DNA from: Simplicispira lacusdiani
GTDB lineage: Bacteria > Pseudomonadota > Gammaproteobacteria > Burkholderiales > Burkholderiaceae_C
NCBI RefSeq assembly: GCF_003604195.1
Contig: NZ_QXGR01000004.1
Span: forward strand, 124,001-188,000
Direction: 5' to 3'
Length of the DNA: 64,000 nt
Position numbers and translations under genes: made by a program. Below the pieces are notes generated by a model. It had not been told where the DNA came from and searched no databases. It saw only the letters and a list, made by a program, of their open reading frames with translations. Positions 40,048-50,100 of this stretch are shown one piece after another (the first letter of the stretch is position 1; each line of letters begins with the position of its first letter).

Positions 40048-40920
40048 TCAGTTTGGTTTGCCCTTGCGCCCGGCCAGCACCTGTTCGATTTCTTCGTCCT
40101 TGGCCTGCCACAGCTCGTTCACCCAGGCCTGCACAGGCGCGCGCGGCGCGGGTTCGCCGTTGGCTGGCAGCACCTGCGGCGGGATGGCGCGCAGATGGGC
40201 GTGCACCACCACCTCGGTGATGCGGCCGCAGAGGGCGTCGGTGAAAGTGGGGGCGCCCTGCGGGTAGACGAGGGTCACGTCGAGGAAGCCGGTGAAGGCG
40301 TCGCCCAGGGTCTCCAGCGCCATGCCGATGCTGCCCACCTTGGGCTTGAGCAGGTGGCGGTAGGGCGATTTCTGCTGCGCGTGCTTGGCGGGCGTGAAGC
40401 GCGTGCCCTCGACGAAGCTCATCACCGAGGTGGGCACGAGGCGGAACTTCTCGCAGGCCTTGCGCCCGGCTTCGAGGTCGGCGCGCGCGCTGGCGCCGCC
40501 CTTGCGCTGCATGAACGGAAAGTCGAGCGCCCACCAGGCCAGGCCGATCACGGGCACGTAGATCAGCTCCTTCTTGGTGAAGAACTTGAGCATGGGGATG
40601 CGGCGGTTGAACACGCGCTGCAGCACCAGGATGTCCACCCAGGTCTGGTGGTTGCTGGCCACGAGGTACCAGCCGCGCGGGTCGAGCCCGTCCACGCCGC
40701 TGACCTGCCAGCGCACCGGGTTGACGGCGCCGAGCCAGAAGGCGTTGATGTCCATCCACAGCGCCGCGATGCCCATGAGGGCGCGGTCGCAGACATGGCG
40801 CACCGGGGTGACAGGCAGGATGAGCTTGGCCAGGGCGAACGGGATCATCGAGCTGCACAGCACGAGGGTGTTGATCGCCAGGATCAGCGCGGCAAACAGG
40901 AACTTGGGTGCAGCAAGCAT
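40048..40920 (-). CDS. PlsC-type acyltransferase (YihG family)
   Basis: 290 residues. An N-terminal membrane segment (LFAALILAINTLVLCSSMI) is followed by the glycerolipid acyltransferase motifs: NHQTWVD (H-x4-D) and FVEGTR. The layout and length match the YihG branch of 1-acylglycerol-phosphate acyltransferases, which add an acyl chain to lysophosphatidic acid and affect fatty-acid composition. It is encoded opposite to purH and in line with hemL, from which a family 1 repeat separates it. Confidence 0.88.
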   Translation of the reverse strand: MLAAPKFLFAALILAINTLVLCSSMIPFALAKLILPVTPVRHVCDRALMGIAALWMDINAFWLGAVNPVRWQVSGVDGLDPRGWYLVASNHQTWVDILVLQRVFNRRIPMLKFFTKKELIYVPVIGLAWWALDFPFMQRKGGASARADLEAGRKACEKFRLVPTSVMSFVEGTRFTPAKHAQQKSPYRHLLKPKVGSIGMALETLGDAFTGFLDVTLVYPQGAPTFTDALCGRITEVVVHAHLRAIPPQVLPANGEPAPRAPVQAWVNELWQAKDEEIEQVLAGRKGKPN

Positions 40921-40951
40921 GGGAGGAGGGGAGGCGGGTGCGGTAGAAATA

Positions 40952-41004
40952 AGGGTGTTTTCGGGGTGCAGCGCTTGCAGGGCAAGCGCTGCTAGCTCTT
41001 ATTT
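40952..41004 (-). repeat. dispersed intergenic repeat family 1, copy E
   Basis: Perfect 11-bp inverted repeat GCAGCGCTTGC (40968-40978) / GCAAGCGCTGC (40982-40992) with a 3-base loop; on the minus strand it is preceded by AAAATAAGAGCTAGC. The first module covers the hemL stop codon, so the element reaches into the gene's last codons. Confidence 0.8.
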
Positions 41005-42309
41005 TGAGAGCGTCTTGAACACTTCGCGCGCGGCGGCCACCGTGGCCGCGATGTCGTCGGCGGTGTGCGCCGCACTGACGAAACCGGCTTCATAGAGCGC
41101 GGGCGCGATGTATACGCCGCGGTCGAGCAGGCCGTGGAACAGCTGGTTGAAGCGCGCGTTGTCGGTGCGCATGACCTGCGGGTAGTTCTGCGGCAGCTCG
41201 GGCATCAGGAAGAAGCCGAACATGCCGCCCTGGCAGTCCACGCTGAAGGGCACGCCCTCGGCGTCGGCGGCGGCCTTGAGGCCGTCAACCAGCGAGCGCG
41301 TGGACTTTGAGAGGGCCTCGTAGAAGCCGGGCTTGCGGATCTCGCGCAGCGTGGCCAGGCCGCAGGCCGTGGCCACGGGGTTGCCCGACAGCGTGCCGGC
41401 CTGGTAGACGCCGCCCAGCGGCGCCAGGTGTTCCATGATGGCGCGCTTGCCGCCGAAGGCCGCCAGCGGCATGCCGCCGCCGATGACCTTGCCCATCACG
41501 GTGAGGTCGGGCTCGAAACCAGGGATGGCCTGGGCATAGACGCTCTGCGCGCCGCCCAGCGCCACGCGGAAGCCCGTCATGACCTCGTCGTACACCAGCA
41601 GGGCGCCGTGCTGCGTGCACAGCTCACGGCAGCGGCGCGTGAACTCGACGCTGGCGCGCACGAAGTTCATGTTGCCGGCGATGGGCTCGATCATCAGGCA
41701 GGCCACGTCCTTGCCATGCAGGGCGAAGGCTTCTTCGAGCTGCTGCACGTTGTTGTATTCGAGCACCAGGGTGTGCTGCACCACTTCGGGCGGCACGCCG
41801 GCGCTGGTGGCGTTGCCGAAGGTGGCCAGGCCCGAGCCGGCCTTGACCAGCAGCGCGTCGGCGTGGCCGTGATAGCAGCCCTCGAACTTGATGATCTTGC
41901 TGCGGCCCGTGGCGCCGCGCGCCAGGCGGATGGCGCTCATGCCGGCCTCGGTGCCCGAGCTGACGAGGCGCACCATGTCCATGGACGGCACGATGGACAG
42001 GATTTCCTCGGCCAGCTCGACCTCGCGTTCGGTAGGCGCGCCGAAGGAGAAGCCTTCGAGCACGGCCTTTTGCACGGCTTCGAGCACGGCCGGGTGGCCG
42101 TGGCCCAGGATCATCGGGCCCCAGGAGCCGATGTAGTCGATGTGCTTTTTGCCATTGGCATCCCAGAAGTAAGCGCCCTGGGCGCGTTGCACGAAGCGGG
42201 GCGTGCCGCCGACGGCGCGGAAGGCGCGCACGGGAGAGTTGACGCCGCCGGGGATCACGGCCTTGGCGCGTTCGAACAGGGAGGTATTCAGGTCAGTGCT
42301 TGGTGTCAT
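40999..42309 (-). CDS. hemL: glutamate-1-semialdehyde 2,1-aminomutase (HemL)
   Basis: 436 residues from the ATG at 42309 ([23 protein letters not shown]); an in-frame start at 42417 would give an implausible leader. Class III aminotransferase features include [15 protein letters not shown], the [16 protein letters not shown] segment, [11 protein letters not shown] and the PLP lysine in [17 protein letters not shown]. It produces 5-aminolevulinate for tetrapyrrole synthesis by the C5 pathway. The start overlaps the end of thiD by 17 bases, so the two are translated from one message. Its stop lies in a family 1 repeat. Confidence 0.96.
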   Translation of the reverse strand: MTPSTDLNTSLFERAKAVIPGGVNSPVRAFRAVGGTPRFVQRAQGAYFWDANGKKHIDYIGSWGPMILGHGHPAVLEAVQKAVLEGFSFGAPTEREVELAEEILSIVPSMDMVRLVSSGTEAGMSAIRLARGATGRSKIIKFEGCYHGHADALLVKAGSGLATFGNATSAGVPPEVVQHTLVLEYNNVQQLEEAFALHGKDVACLMIEPIAGNMNFVRASVEFTRRCRELCTQHGALLVYDEVMTGFRVALGGAQSVYAQAIPGFEPDLTVMGKVIGGGMPLAAFGGKRAIMEHLAPLGGVYQAGTLSGNPVATACGLATLREIRKPGFYEALSKSTRSLVDGLKAAADAEGVPFSVDCQGGMFGFFLMPELPQNYPQVMRTDNARFNQLFHGLLDRGVYIAPALYEAGFVSAAHTADDIAATVAAAREVFKTLSK

Positions 42310-43240
42310 GGGAATGAAGGCCGAAGCCTTCCAGGCTGGGTTGATCTTCTTTGTTGTCGTCGGCGCTGTCGTCGCCGTCTTCGGGCTCGGCCCAGAACAT
42401 GCGGTCGGGCACGACATGGCCCATGCCGGGCCGGAAACCGGCGTCGAGGCAGCGGTCCAGGTAACTCAGGGCTTCGCTGCAGGCCTCGGCCAGGTCGCAT
42501 CCGCAGGCCAGCAGGGAGGCCAGGGCGGTCGACAGGGTGTCGCCCGCGCCGGTGAAGGTGGCGTCGAACAGCTCGAAACGGCCGCTGCAGAGCACGGACT
42601 CGGGCGAGGCGAGCACATTCTCGACGAACTGCTCGGGCAGCGGGATGCCGGTGACCAGGGTGTAGGGAACGCCCATCTCGGCGGCGGCGGCGGCAATGTC
42701 GCGCGGACCGGGGCTGCGCTCGCTCTCCCAGTCGGGCAGGAGCCAGCGCCAGAGCGTGCTGTGGTTTCCAACCAACACGGTGGTCTGCGGCAGCATGAGC
42801 TCGCGGAAGGCGTCAAGGTACTGGTCGATCAGTCCATCCTGCCACCACGAGAGGTTGGGCATGTAGCTGACGATCGGCAGCTCGGCGTAGTCCGCGGCCA
42901 GTTCGGCGATGGCGCTGATGTTCTCCGGGCCGCCCACGAACCCGACCTTGATGACCTGGACCGGCAGGTCTTCGAGCGCGGCGCGCGCCTGCTCTGTGAC
43001 CGCCTCGTCGTCGAAGCTGAAGTGGTCGCGCACCTCCGCCGTATCGCGAACATAGGCTCCGGTGACCACCGCTACCGGGTGACCCCCCACCGAGGTGATG
43101 GTGGAGATGTCCGCCGTCAATCCGCCCGCGCCACTGGGGTCGCTGGCGTTGAACACCATGACGCAGGCAGGATGAGGGAGGGCATCGGCGGCAGGTGTTT
43201 CGGCCTCGTCGGAAAAGGGGGGTGGCGACTGGTTTGGCAT
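42293..43240 (-). CDS. thiD: hydroxymethylpyrimidine/phosphomethylpyrimidine kinase (ThiD)
   Basis: 315 residues from the ATG at 43240 ([12 protein letters not shown]). The ThiD/PfkB fold shows [18 protein letters not shown] near residue 30 and the C-terminal anion hole [17 protein letters not shown]. It phosphorylates HMP twice for thiamin synthesis. It is about fifty residues longer than E. coli ThiD: an N-terminal leader and a very acidic C-terminal tail ([16 protein letters not shown], then a His-rich end). No other thi gene is adjacent; hemL follows with a 17-base overlap. Confidence 0.88.
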   Translation of the reverse strand: MPNQSPPPFSDEAETPAADALPHPACVMVFNASDPSGAGGLTADISTITSVGGHPVAVVTGAYVRDTAEVRDHFSFDDEAVTEQARAALEDLPVQVIKVGFVGGPENISAIAELAADYAELPIVSYMPNLSWWQDGLIDQYLDAFRELMLPQTTVLVGNHSTLWRWLLPDWESERSPGPRDIAAAAAEMGVPYTLVTGIPLPEQFVENVLASPESVLCSGRFELFDATFTGAGDTLSTALASLLACGCDLAEACSEALSYLDRCLDAGFRPGMGHVVPDRMFWAEPEDGDDSADDNKEDQPSLEGFGLHSHDTKH

Positions 43241-43297
43241 GGGCCCGTTGCGGTGCGGATGGTGGCGCGAAAACGGCAACCAGCAGTGGCGCCTAGA

Positions 43298-43303
43298 TAC
43301 AAT
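43298..43303 (+). promoter_or_regulatory. candidate -10 element for the rubredoxin-pil cluster
   Basis: TACAAT stands 31 bases before the rubredoxin GTG in the divergent thiD-rubredoxin gap. A matching -35 hexamer is not obvious. Confidence 0.35.
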
Positions 43304-43334
43304 CATTGCATTCTATGTGAAGGCCCTTTAAGCT

Positions 43335-43508
43335 GTGACCGGTTCATTAACTTGGATGTGCTTGCTATGCGGTTGGATTTATGACGAATCCAAGGGTTCT
43401 CCCGAACACGGCATTCCACCCAGCACGCCTTAGGACCGGGTTCCAGCCACTTGGGCCTGCCCTGAATGTGGTGCCGGCAAGGATGATTTCGAGATGGTTC
43501 GGATCTGA
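43335..43508 (+). pseudogene. rubredoxin gene interrupted by an in-frame amber codon
   Basis: In one frame from GTG 43335 to TGA 43506-43508 the sequence reads as a complete rubredoxin of 57 codons: WMCLLCGWIYDE (first CxxCG iron-binding pair), SPEHGIPPSTP, then TAG at 43431-43433, then DRVPATWACPECGAGKDD (second CxxCG pair) and FEMVRI. The TAG sits where rubredoxins carry an aromatic residue, usually Trp or Phe, so a single TGG-to-TAG change explains it. All four iron ligands and both flanks are otherwise intact, suggesting a recent event, read-through, or a sequence error. Rubredoxins are small one-electron carriers. A rubredoxin gene between thiD and pilG is a common Burkholderiales arrangement. 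Confidence 0.85.
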
Positions 43509-43559
43509 AGCGCGGCAACTGCCTGCGTTGTTTATTTTTCCCATCGGGAGCAGTGACAA

Positions 43560-43958
43560 TTGACTACAACCGGCACATCTTTCAAAGTGCTCGTGGTGGA
43601 TGACAGCAATACCATCCGACGCAGCGCAGAGATATTCCTCAAACAGGGTGGGCACGAAGTTTTATTGGCGGACGATGGTTTTGACGCCCTTGCGAAGGTC
43701 AATGATTACCATCCCCAGCTGATTTTCTGTGACATTCTCATGCCCAAGCTCGATGGTTACCAGACGGTGGCCATCATTAAGCGCAATGCCCGTTTCGCGG
43801 ACACTCCCGTGGTGATGCTTTCATCCAAGGACGGGGTTTTCGACAAGGCGCGCGGCCGCATGGTGGGCTGCCAGGAATATCTCACCAAACCATTTACCAA
43901 AGACCAGCTGCTGCAAGCGGTGCAGCAGTTTGGCAATCCCGATCAAGGAGCGATGTGA
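43560..43958 (+). CDS. pilG: twitching-motility response regulator PilG
   Basis: 132 residues from a TTG at 43560, supported by CGGGAG nine bases upstream; no closer ATG gives the complete first strand. It is a single CheY-like receiver domain: acidic pocket VVDDS, phospho-acceptor Asp58 (FCDILMPKLDG), the Ser/Thr in MLSSKDG and Lys in YLTKPFT. PilG is phosphorylated by the ChpA kinase and promotes pilus extension and directional twitching in Pseudomonas. It opens the pilGHIJ-chpA operon; its stop overlaps the pilH start. Confidence 0.93.
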   Translation: MTTTGTSFKVLVVDDSNTIRRSAEIFLKQGGHEVLLADDGFDALAKVNDYHPQLIFCDILMPKLDGYQTVAIIKRNARFADTPVVMLSSKDGVFDKARGRMVGCQEYLTKPFTKDQLLQAVQQFGNPDQGAM

Positions 43959-44323
43959 TGCCGATTCAGAAAGTACTGGTCGTCGATGATTCGAAGACAG
44001 AGTTGATGTTCCTGACCGATCTGCTGCAGAAGAAGGGCATGCAGGTGCGCACGGCGGAAAATGCCGACGAGGCATTCCGCCGGCTGGCCGAGGAAAAGCC
44101 CGACCTGATTCTCATGGACGTCGTCATGCCCGGCCAGAACGGTTTCCAGCTTACGCGGGCCATTTCGCGCGATCCGCTCTATGCCGATGTGCCCATCATC
44201 ATGTGCACCAGCAAGAACCAGGAAACCGATCGCGTGTGGGGCATGCGCCAGGGCGCCCGAGGCTATATCACCAAGCCCGTGGATGCTGCCGAACTGCAGG
44301 CCAAGATCGATGCGCTGAACTGA
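43958..44323 (+). CDS. pilH: twitching-motility response regulator PilH
   Basis: 121 residues from the ATG at 43958, which shares a base with the pilG stop; AAGGAG lies seven bases upstream, and the GTG at 43955 is therefore not preferred. Another stand-alone receiver domain with VVDDS, phospho-acceptor Asp54 (LMDVVMPGQNG), CTSKNQ and YITKPVD. PilH works opposite to PilG as a phosphate sink or retraction-favouring output of the Chp system. Confidence 0.93.
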   Translation: MPIQKVLVVDDSKTELMFLTDLLQKKGMQVRTAENADEAFRRLAEEKPDLILMDVVMPGQNGFQLTRAISRDPLYADVPIIMCTSKNQETDRVWGMRQGARGYITKPVDAAELQAKIDALN

Positions 44324-44339
44324 GAGTCCGGCATCTTCT

Positions 44340-44867
44340 ATGGCCAATCGCGAAGCGCTACGAGAGCTCCAGATTCGACTCGCCAGCCGCCTGCAGGCGG
44401 CCAGGACCGAGGGCTTGTCCGTTTCCTCCTGGCTGGCTGTCGAGTCCGCCGGGAAATACTACCTGCTGCCGCTGGGCCATGCGGGCGAGATCTTCCCCTG
44501 GACGGTGGTGCAGCCCGTGCCCTATACCCAGAAGTGGTTCATGGGCGTGGCCAACCTGCGGGGCGGCTTGACGGGTGTGGTCGATCTGGCGGGTCTGCTC
44601 GGAGAGGCTCCGGTGCGCACGGAGCAGGCCCTCGCCGAGTCCAGCCTGCTGGCACTCAATGCCGCGCTGGAAGTCAACGCCGCTTTGCTGGTGGACCATC
44701 TTGCGGGCCTGCGTGGCACGGATGCCTTCATTGCGTCCGAGCCTCCCCCCGAGGATGCGCCGGCATTTTTTGGCTCGACCTATATCGATTCCGACGGTAA
44801 GCGCTGGCAGGAGCTCAATCTTCAGGCCCTGTCTCAACACACCGCATTCCTGAGCATCAGTGCTTGA
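44340..44867 (+). CDS. pilI: CheW-like adaptor PilI
   Basis: 175 residues with a CheW-type SH3-like fold: LLPLGHAGEIFPW, PVPYTQKWFMGVANLRGG and GVVDLAGLLG correspond to conserved CheW strands. It couples the receptor PilJ to the kinase ChpA. It lies 16 bases after pilH and 21 bases before pilJ. Confidence 0.92.
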   Translation: MANREALRELQIRLASRLQAARTEGLSVSSWLAVESAGKYYLLPLGHAGEIFPWTVVQPVPYTQKWFMGVANLRGGLTGVVDLAGLLGEAPVRTEQALAESSLLALNAALEVNAALLVDHLAGLRGTDAFIASEPPPEDAPAFFGSTYIDSDGKRWQELNLQALSQHTAFLSISA

Positions 44868-44888
44868 GTTCTTCTGTAAGGCTGCCCC

Positions 44889-47153
44889 ATGTCTGTTGTC
44901 AACAAAATTGGTAATCTGTTCAACCGCAAGCCCGCGAATCAGCCGGCCGAGGCAAGCCCGGCGCCAGACCAGGAATTTCTGTCCGCCGACATGCTCCAGA
45001 GCTACCAGGTCGATGGCCTGAACAGCGTGCAGGGCGAACCCGAGAGCTATGCGGCAAGTGCCGCCGTCGATGCCGATGCCAACCATGAACTCATCTCGCT
45101 GCCAGTCCTGGGCACGGGAACGGCAGCAAGCCAGCAGCGCCGGTTGCTGGGTCTGTTGGCCGTGGGCGTGCTGGTGCTGGGTGCCATCGCGTTCTGGGTG
45201 CTGCAGCAGGCCGATCGCTCCGCGCAGCAGCTCGCGGCCACTGGCCAATCGCTGATGCAGTCGCAGCGCCTCGCCAAGTCGGTGTCCCAGGCGCTGGTCG
45301 GCAGTCCCCAGGCCTTCCCCGACGTGGTGGAGAGCTCGGGTGTGCTGGCGCGCAATGTGCGCGCCCTCAATGGCGGCGACTCCGAGCTGGGCGTGCAGGC
45401 CCTGGGTGAGCCGTTCAAGCCCGAACTTGACGCCATCACTCCCTTGATGGAGCGCGCCGAACGCAATGCCGGCGTGGTGATGGGGCAGCAGAAGATCCTG
45501 ACGCAGGTGGGTGACGCTCTGCGCACCATCAACCGCCAGTCTTCCGATCTGCTGGAAATCGCGGAAACCGTCTCTTCGCTCAAGCTTCAGCAGAACGCTC
45601 CTGCGGCCGAAATCTCCGCCGCCGGCCAGCTCGTGATGTTGACGCAGCGCATCGGCAAATCGGCCAACGAATTCCAGACGGCCGAAGGCGTGAGCCCCGA
45701 GGCTGTGTTCCTGCTGGGCAAGGACTTGAACTCGTTCAAGGAAATCGCGCAAGGCCTGCTCGACGGCAGCCCCGAATTGCGCCTGGCCGCCACCAAGGAC
45801 GCGCAGACGCGCGAGCAGCTGTCTGCCCTGATCAAGCTCTACGAAGACACCCGCAACCAGGCCAGCGCCATTCTGGGCAACCTGCAAGGCCTGGTGTCGG
45901 CGCGCGAGGCGCAGACCGCCATTTTGGGTGACAGTGAACCGATGCGTCGCCAGCTCGAAGGCCTGCAGGGCAAGCTGTCCGCTCAGACGGGTATCGGGGC
46001 CGGCCAGTTGGCCGCGCTGGTGCTCGCGGGCTTCTTCGTGCTGTTGTGCGGCGTGGGCATTTCGCGTGTGCAACTGCTCGACAGCCGCAGCCGCCAGAAG
46101 GTGGCCGAGGCCCAGCAGAAGGACGCTCAGCGCCAGGAGCAGGAGGCCAAGCGGGTCAACGACGCCAACCAGGCCGCCATTTTGCGTTTGATGAACGAAC
46201 TGCAGTCCGTCGCTGAAGGCGATCTGACGCAGGAAGCCACGGTGACCGAGGACATCACGGGCGCCATCGCCGACTCGGTGAACTACACGGTGGAAGAGCT
46301 GCGCCAGCTGGTGGGCAGCGTGCAGAACACGGCCACCCGGGTGGCGCAGACCACCGCCATGGTGGACAACACGTCCACCGAACTGCTGGCCGCATCGACC
46401 GAGCAGCTGCGCGAAATCCGTGAAACCGGCCGCTCGGTGCTCGACATGGCCACCCGAATCAACGAGGTGTCCACGCAGGCGCAAGAGTCCGCTACCGTGG
46501 CCCGCCAATCGCTGCAGGCCGCCGACTCGGGCCTGCAGGCCGTGCAGAACGCCATCGGCGGTATGAACTCGATCCGTGACCAGATCCAGGACACCTCCAA
46601 GCGGATCAAGCGCCTGGGCGAATCGTCGCAGGAGATCGGTGAAATCACCGAGCTGATTTCCGACATTACCGAGCAGACGAACGTGCTGGCCCTGAACGCC
46701 GCCATCCAGGCCGCGTCCGCCGGCGAAGCCGGCCGCGGCTTCTCGGTGGTGGCGGAAGAAGTGCAGCGCCTTGCTGAACGCTCCGCCGACGCCACGCGCC
46801 AGATCTCGGCGCTCGTGAAGGCCATTCAGACCGATACCCAGGACGCCGTGGCCGCCATGGAGCGCTCCACGCAGGGTGTGGTGGAAGGGGCGCGCCTGTC
46901 CGACTCCGCCGGTACCGCGCTGACCGAGATCGACCGCGTGTCGCGCCGCCTGGCCGAGCTGATTGAGCAGATCTCCTCTTCCACGTCCCGCGAAGCCACG
47001 CTGGCCAACGAAGTGGCCGACAACATCCAGCACATCTTCGCGGTGACGGAACAGACCGGTGAAGGCACGCGCACCACGGCGCAGCAGGTCCGCGAGCTGT
47101 CCACCATGGCCGAGGAACTGCGCCAGTCCGTGGCGCGGTTCAAGATCGCCTGA
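44889..47153 (+). CDS. pilJ: methyl-accepting chemotaxis-type receptor PilJ
   Basis: 754 residues. An N-terminal cytoplasmic stretch of about 80 residues precedes TM1 (83-105, LLGLLAVGVLVLGAIAFWVL), a periplasmic sensor part of about 260 residues with two PilJ-type repeats, and TM2 (370-392). A HAMP-like linker (EGDLTQEATVTEDITG) and a long coiled coil with the signalling tip QTNVLALNAAIQAASAGEAG follow. PilJ detects surface contact or pilin and controls ChpA through PilI. No CheR or CheB gene is present in the cluster, so adaptation by methylation would rely on enzymes encoded elsewhere. Confidence 0.94.
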   Translation: MSVVNKIGNLFNRKPANQPAEASPAPDQEFLSADMLQSYQVDGLNSVQGEPESYAASAAVDADANHELISLPVLGTGTAASQQRRLLGLLAVGVLVLGAIAFWVLQQADRSAQQLAATGQSLMQSQRLAKSVSQALVGSPQAFPDVVESSGVLARNVRALNGGDSELGVQALGEPFKPELDAITPLMERAERNAGVVMGQQKILTQVGDALRTINRQSSDLLEIAETVSSLKLQQNAPAAEISAAGQLVMLTQRIGKSANEFQTAEGVSPEAVFLLGKDLNSFKEIAQGLLDGSPELRLAATKDAQTREQLSALIKLYEDTRNQASAILGNLQGLVSAREAQTAILGDSEPMRRQLEGLQGKLSAQTGIGAGQLAALVLAGFFVLLCGVGISRVQLLDSRSRQKVAEAQQKDAQRQEQEAKRVNDANQAAILRLMNELQSVAEGDLTQEATVTEDITGAIADSVNYTVEELRQLVGSVQNTATRVAQTTAMVDNTSTELLAASTEQLREIRETGRSVLDMATRINEVSTQAQESATVARQSLQAADSGLQAVQNAIGGMNSIRDQIQDTSKRIKRLGESSQEIGEITELISDITEQTNVLALNAAIQAASAGEAGRGFSVVAEEVQRLAERSADATRQISALVKAIQTDTQDAVAAMERSTQGVVEGARLSDSAGTALTEIDRVSRRLAELIEQISSSTSREATLANEVADNIQHIFAVTEQTGEGTRTTAQQVRELSTMAEELRQSVARFKIA

Positions 47154-47197
47154 CGTACCGAACAACGAACGGGCTCTGTGCAGCCGGGAACGAATTC

Positions 47198-50100
47198 ATG
47201 TCATCTACTGATGCCGTAAACGCACCAAACGCAGAAGGGGGCCCGGGCGAGCAGGATCTGGGACCACTGGCGTGGGTGCTGGAGGAACTGCGCAAATCCC
47301 TGGACGGTGCCGTCAAGGCCTTGCGCCGCTTCGTGCACGACGCCGATCTGGCGCGTGAATCCGATCTGGCGACGCTGGACGTCGCCACGCTGCGTATCGC
47401 CCGCCAGCAGTTGCACCAGGCCAGCGGTGCCCTGGAAATGGTCGGAATGGCCTCTCCGGCGCTGGTGTTGCGCGCCATGGAGACGGCGGTGCAGAAATTC
47501 GTGCAGCGGCCCGAACTGTGCACCGACGATGCTGCGGGCGCCCTGGAGCGCGCCAGCTTCGCCATGAGCGAATACCTTGAAAGTGTGTTGGCGGGCAAGG
47601 CGGTGTCCCCGGTGGCGCTGTTCCCCCAATACCGTGACGTGCAGGCGCTGACCGGCACCGAGCGGGTGCATCCGGCCGATCTTTGGCCGGTGGAGCGGCG
47701 TTTCCGCGAGCCCGAGATCGATGTCTCGGCGGAACCGTTGGCCTATGGGCCTGCAGCGCGCGCGCGGCTTGATCAGGCGGTGCTGCGCATCGTCAAGGAT
47801 GCCGATTTCGATGCCGCGCGCGAGTTGCGCGACATCTGCGCTGGTTTCGTGGCGGGGCAGACCGACCGGCAGTCGCGGGCCTTCTGGAAGATCTGCGCGG
47901 GTTTCTTCGAAGCGTTTGGGCGTGGACTGTTCACCCCGGATGTGTATGCCAAGCGCGTGGCCTCGCGCATCCTCATGCAGTACGCCACGCTGGCGCGGGG
48001 TGATGCGGGCATCGCCGACCGGCTGGTGCAGGATCTGTTGTTCTTCTGCTCGCAGGCGCAACCCGCCGAGGGCGAGGAGGTGCCCTACCTGCGTGCCGTG
48101 CGCAAGGCGTTCGGGCTTGATCGCGCCAGTCCCGTGGACTACGAGGCGCGGCGCTTTGGCCGTTTCGACCCCGCCGTGCTGGCACAAGCGCGCAAGCGCA
48201 TCTCCGCCGCGGCGGAAACCTGGTCGGCCCTCGCTGGGGGCGACCGCAACAAACTCAAGCCGGCTGCAGACCAGTTCAGCCTGGTGTGCGACTCCCTGCG
48301 CAAGCTCCACCGCAGCAGTGAAAGCTTGGCACAGGCGCTGACCAAGGCGCTGGACACCACGACCCGCTCGGGCGAGCCACCGTCGCCAGCGCTGGCCATG
48401 GAAGTGGCGACCTCGGTGCTGTACCTGCAAGCGGCCCTGGAGGAAACGGACACCCCGGAAGAACAGATGGTCGCCCGCGCGAAGCGGCTGGCCGAGCGCC
48501 TCGACAGCGTGAGCGCGGGCGGTGAGCCCGATCCGCTGGAACCTTGGATGGAGGATCTGTACCGGCGCGTCAGCGACAACCAGACCATGGGCAGCGTGGT
48601 CGACGAACTGCGTGCCACGCTTGGCGAGGCCGAGCGGTCGATGGACCAGTTCTTCCGCAACCCCGCCGATGTGTCGCCGCTGGCCACGGTGCCCGGACGC
48701 TTGGCCCAGATGCGTGGCGTTCTGTCGGTGCTGGGCCTGGACCAGGCTTCGCTGGCGGTCTTGCGCATGCGCGACACGGTCGAACGCCTGCTTGTCGATG
48801 CCGTGGAGTCGGAGCCAGAACGCAAGCAGATTTTCGAGAAGCTGGGCAACAGTCTGGGGGCCTTGGGCTTCCTGATCGACATGCTCAGCTATCAGCGCGC
48901 GATGGCGCGCAAGCTCTTTGTCTACGATGAGGAATTGGGCGAGTTGCGCATCCTGATGGGTCGGACCCGCGCGCGCGCCTCCGACCACTCCGAGGACACG
49001 GATGCGCTGGCCTCCAAGATCGACGAACGGGCGCCAATGCCGCTGCCCGATGTCGTGCCGCGTGCCTCGCTGTATGCGCCCGTGGCGCCTGCTGCTCCTG
49101 GCGTGGCGCCGGAACCCGCGGTGCCGACGGAAGTGCTACCGGTGCCCGTGCTGCCTGAGACTGCGGACACCTCGGTACCCGAGGCCATGGAGTCCGAGGT
49201 TGAACCTGTCGTCGCTGACAGTCCGCCACTTGCGGAGACCGTGCCGGCGGTTCTGGAGGCGTCTCCCGCACCGGTTCCGCTGCCTGTGCCCGCCGTGGTG
49301 CACGAGGTGGAAGATGAGCTGTTGGACATCTTCCTGGAGGAAGCGCGCGAGGTGGTGGGCAATGGGCTGGCCGCGATCCAGGCGTTGCATGCGGAACCCG
49401 GAGACCTGAGCGAGCAGACCACCCTGCGCAGGGCGTTCCATACGCTCAAAGGCAGCTCGCGCATGGTGGGCCTCAATGATTTTGGCGAGGCAGCATGGTC
49501 GATGGAGCAGATGCTCAACGCCTGGCTGGCGGAGCAAAAGCCCATGCAGCCACCGCTGCTGGACCTGTCCGAAACGGCATTGCGTGCCTTTGGCCGCTGG
49601 GCCGACGATATCGCCGCAGGGCAGGCGGGCGGTTGGCAGGTGGCGCCGTTCAGCGCTTCTGCCGATGCCATGCGCCTGCAGGGCACCGTGGTTCCCTTGG
49701 CCTTGCCGGGCGAGCCCACCGAAGCGCCGATGGTTCAGGTGCAGGAGCCCATGGAGCCTGTGGCAGAACCCGCCGAGGAGTTGCCCGCACGGGCGCAGGA
49801 CACCGAGTTGCAGGATTTCTCGGACACCCAATCCTTGGGCGTGGAGGCGTTGCCCGCCGCAGGCGAGGCTTCCGAGGTTCCTGTGGCCGAGGACATCGAT
49901 TTCTCGGAGTTCTCCGCCGCGCTGGAGTCGCCGCAGGAACCGGCGCACGAGGTCGTCTCGCCGGTGGCGGAAGTCGATCTGTTGCTGGACATGGAAGCCG
50001 AGCCCCCGGTGCAGATCGAGGCTCCGGTGGACGAACTCCTTGGTTTCCCGGCGCTGGGCGAAATGCCCGTGGAGCCCGAGTCCGAGCCGCCCATGGTGCA

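Noticed and set aside
43381..43563. 60-codon + frame starting MTNPRVLPN
   Set aside because: It overlaps the rubredoxin reading frame in a different phase and has no ribosome binding site or family match.
44358..47165. 935-codon open frame antisense to pilI and pilJ
   Set aside because: Composition (His, Leu, Gly, Gln, Arg) and exact complementarity to conserved chemoreceptor sequence show it is a shadow.
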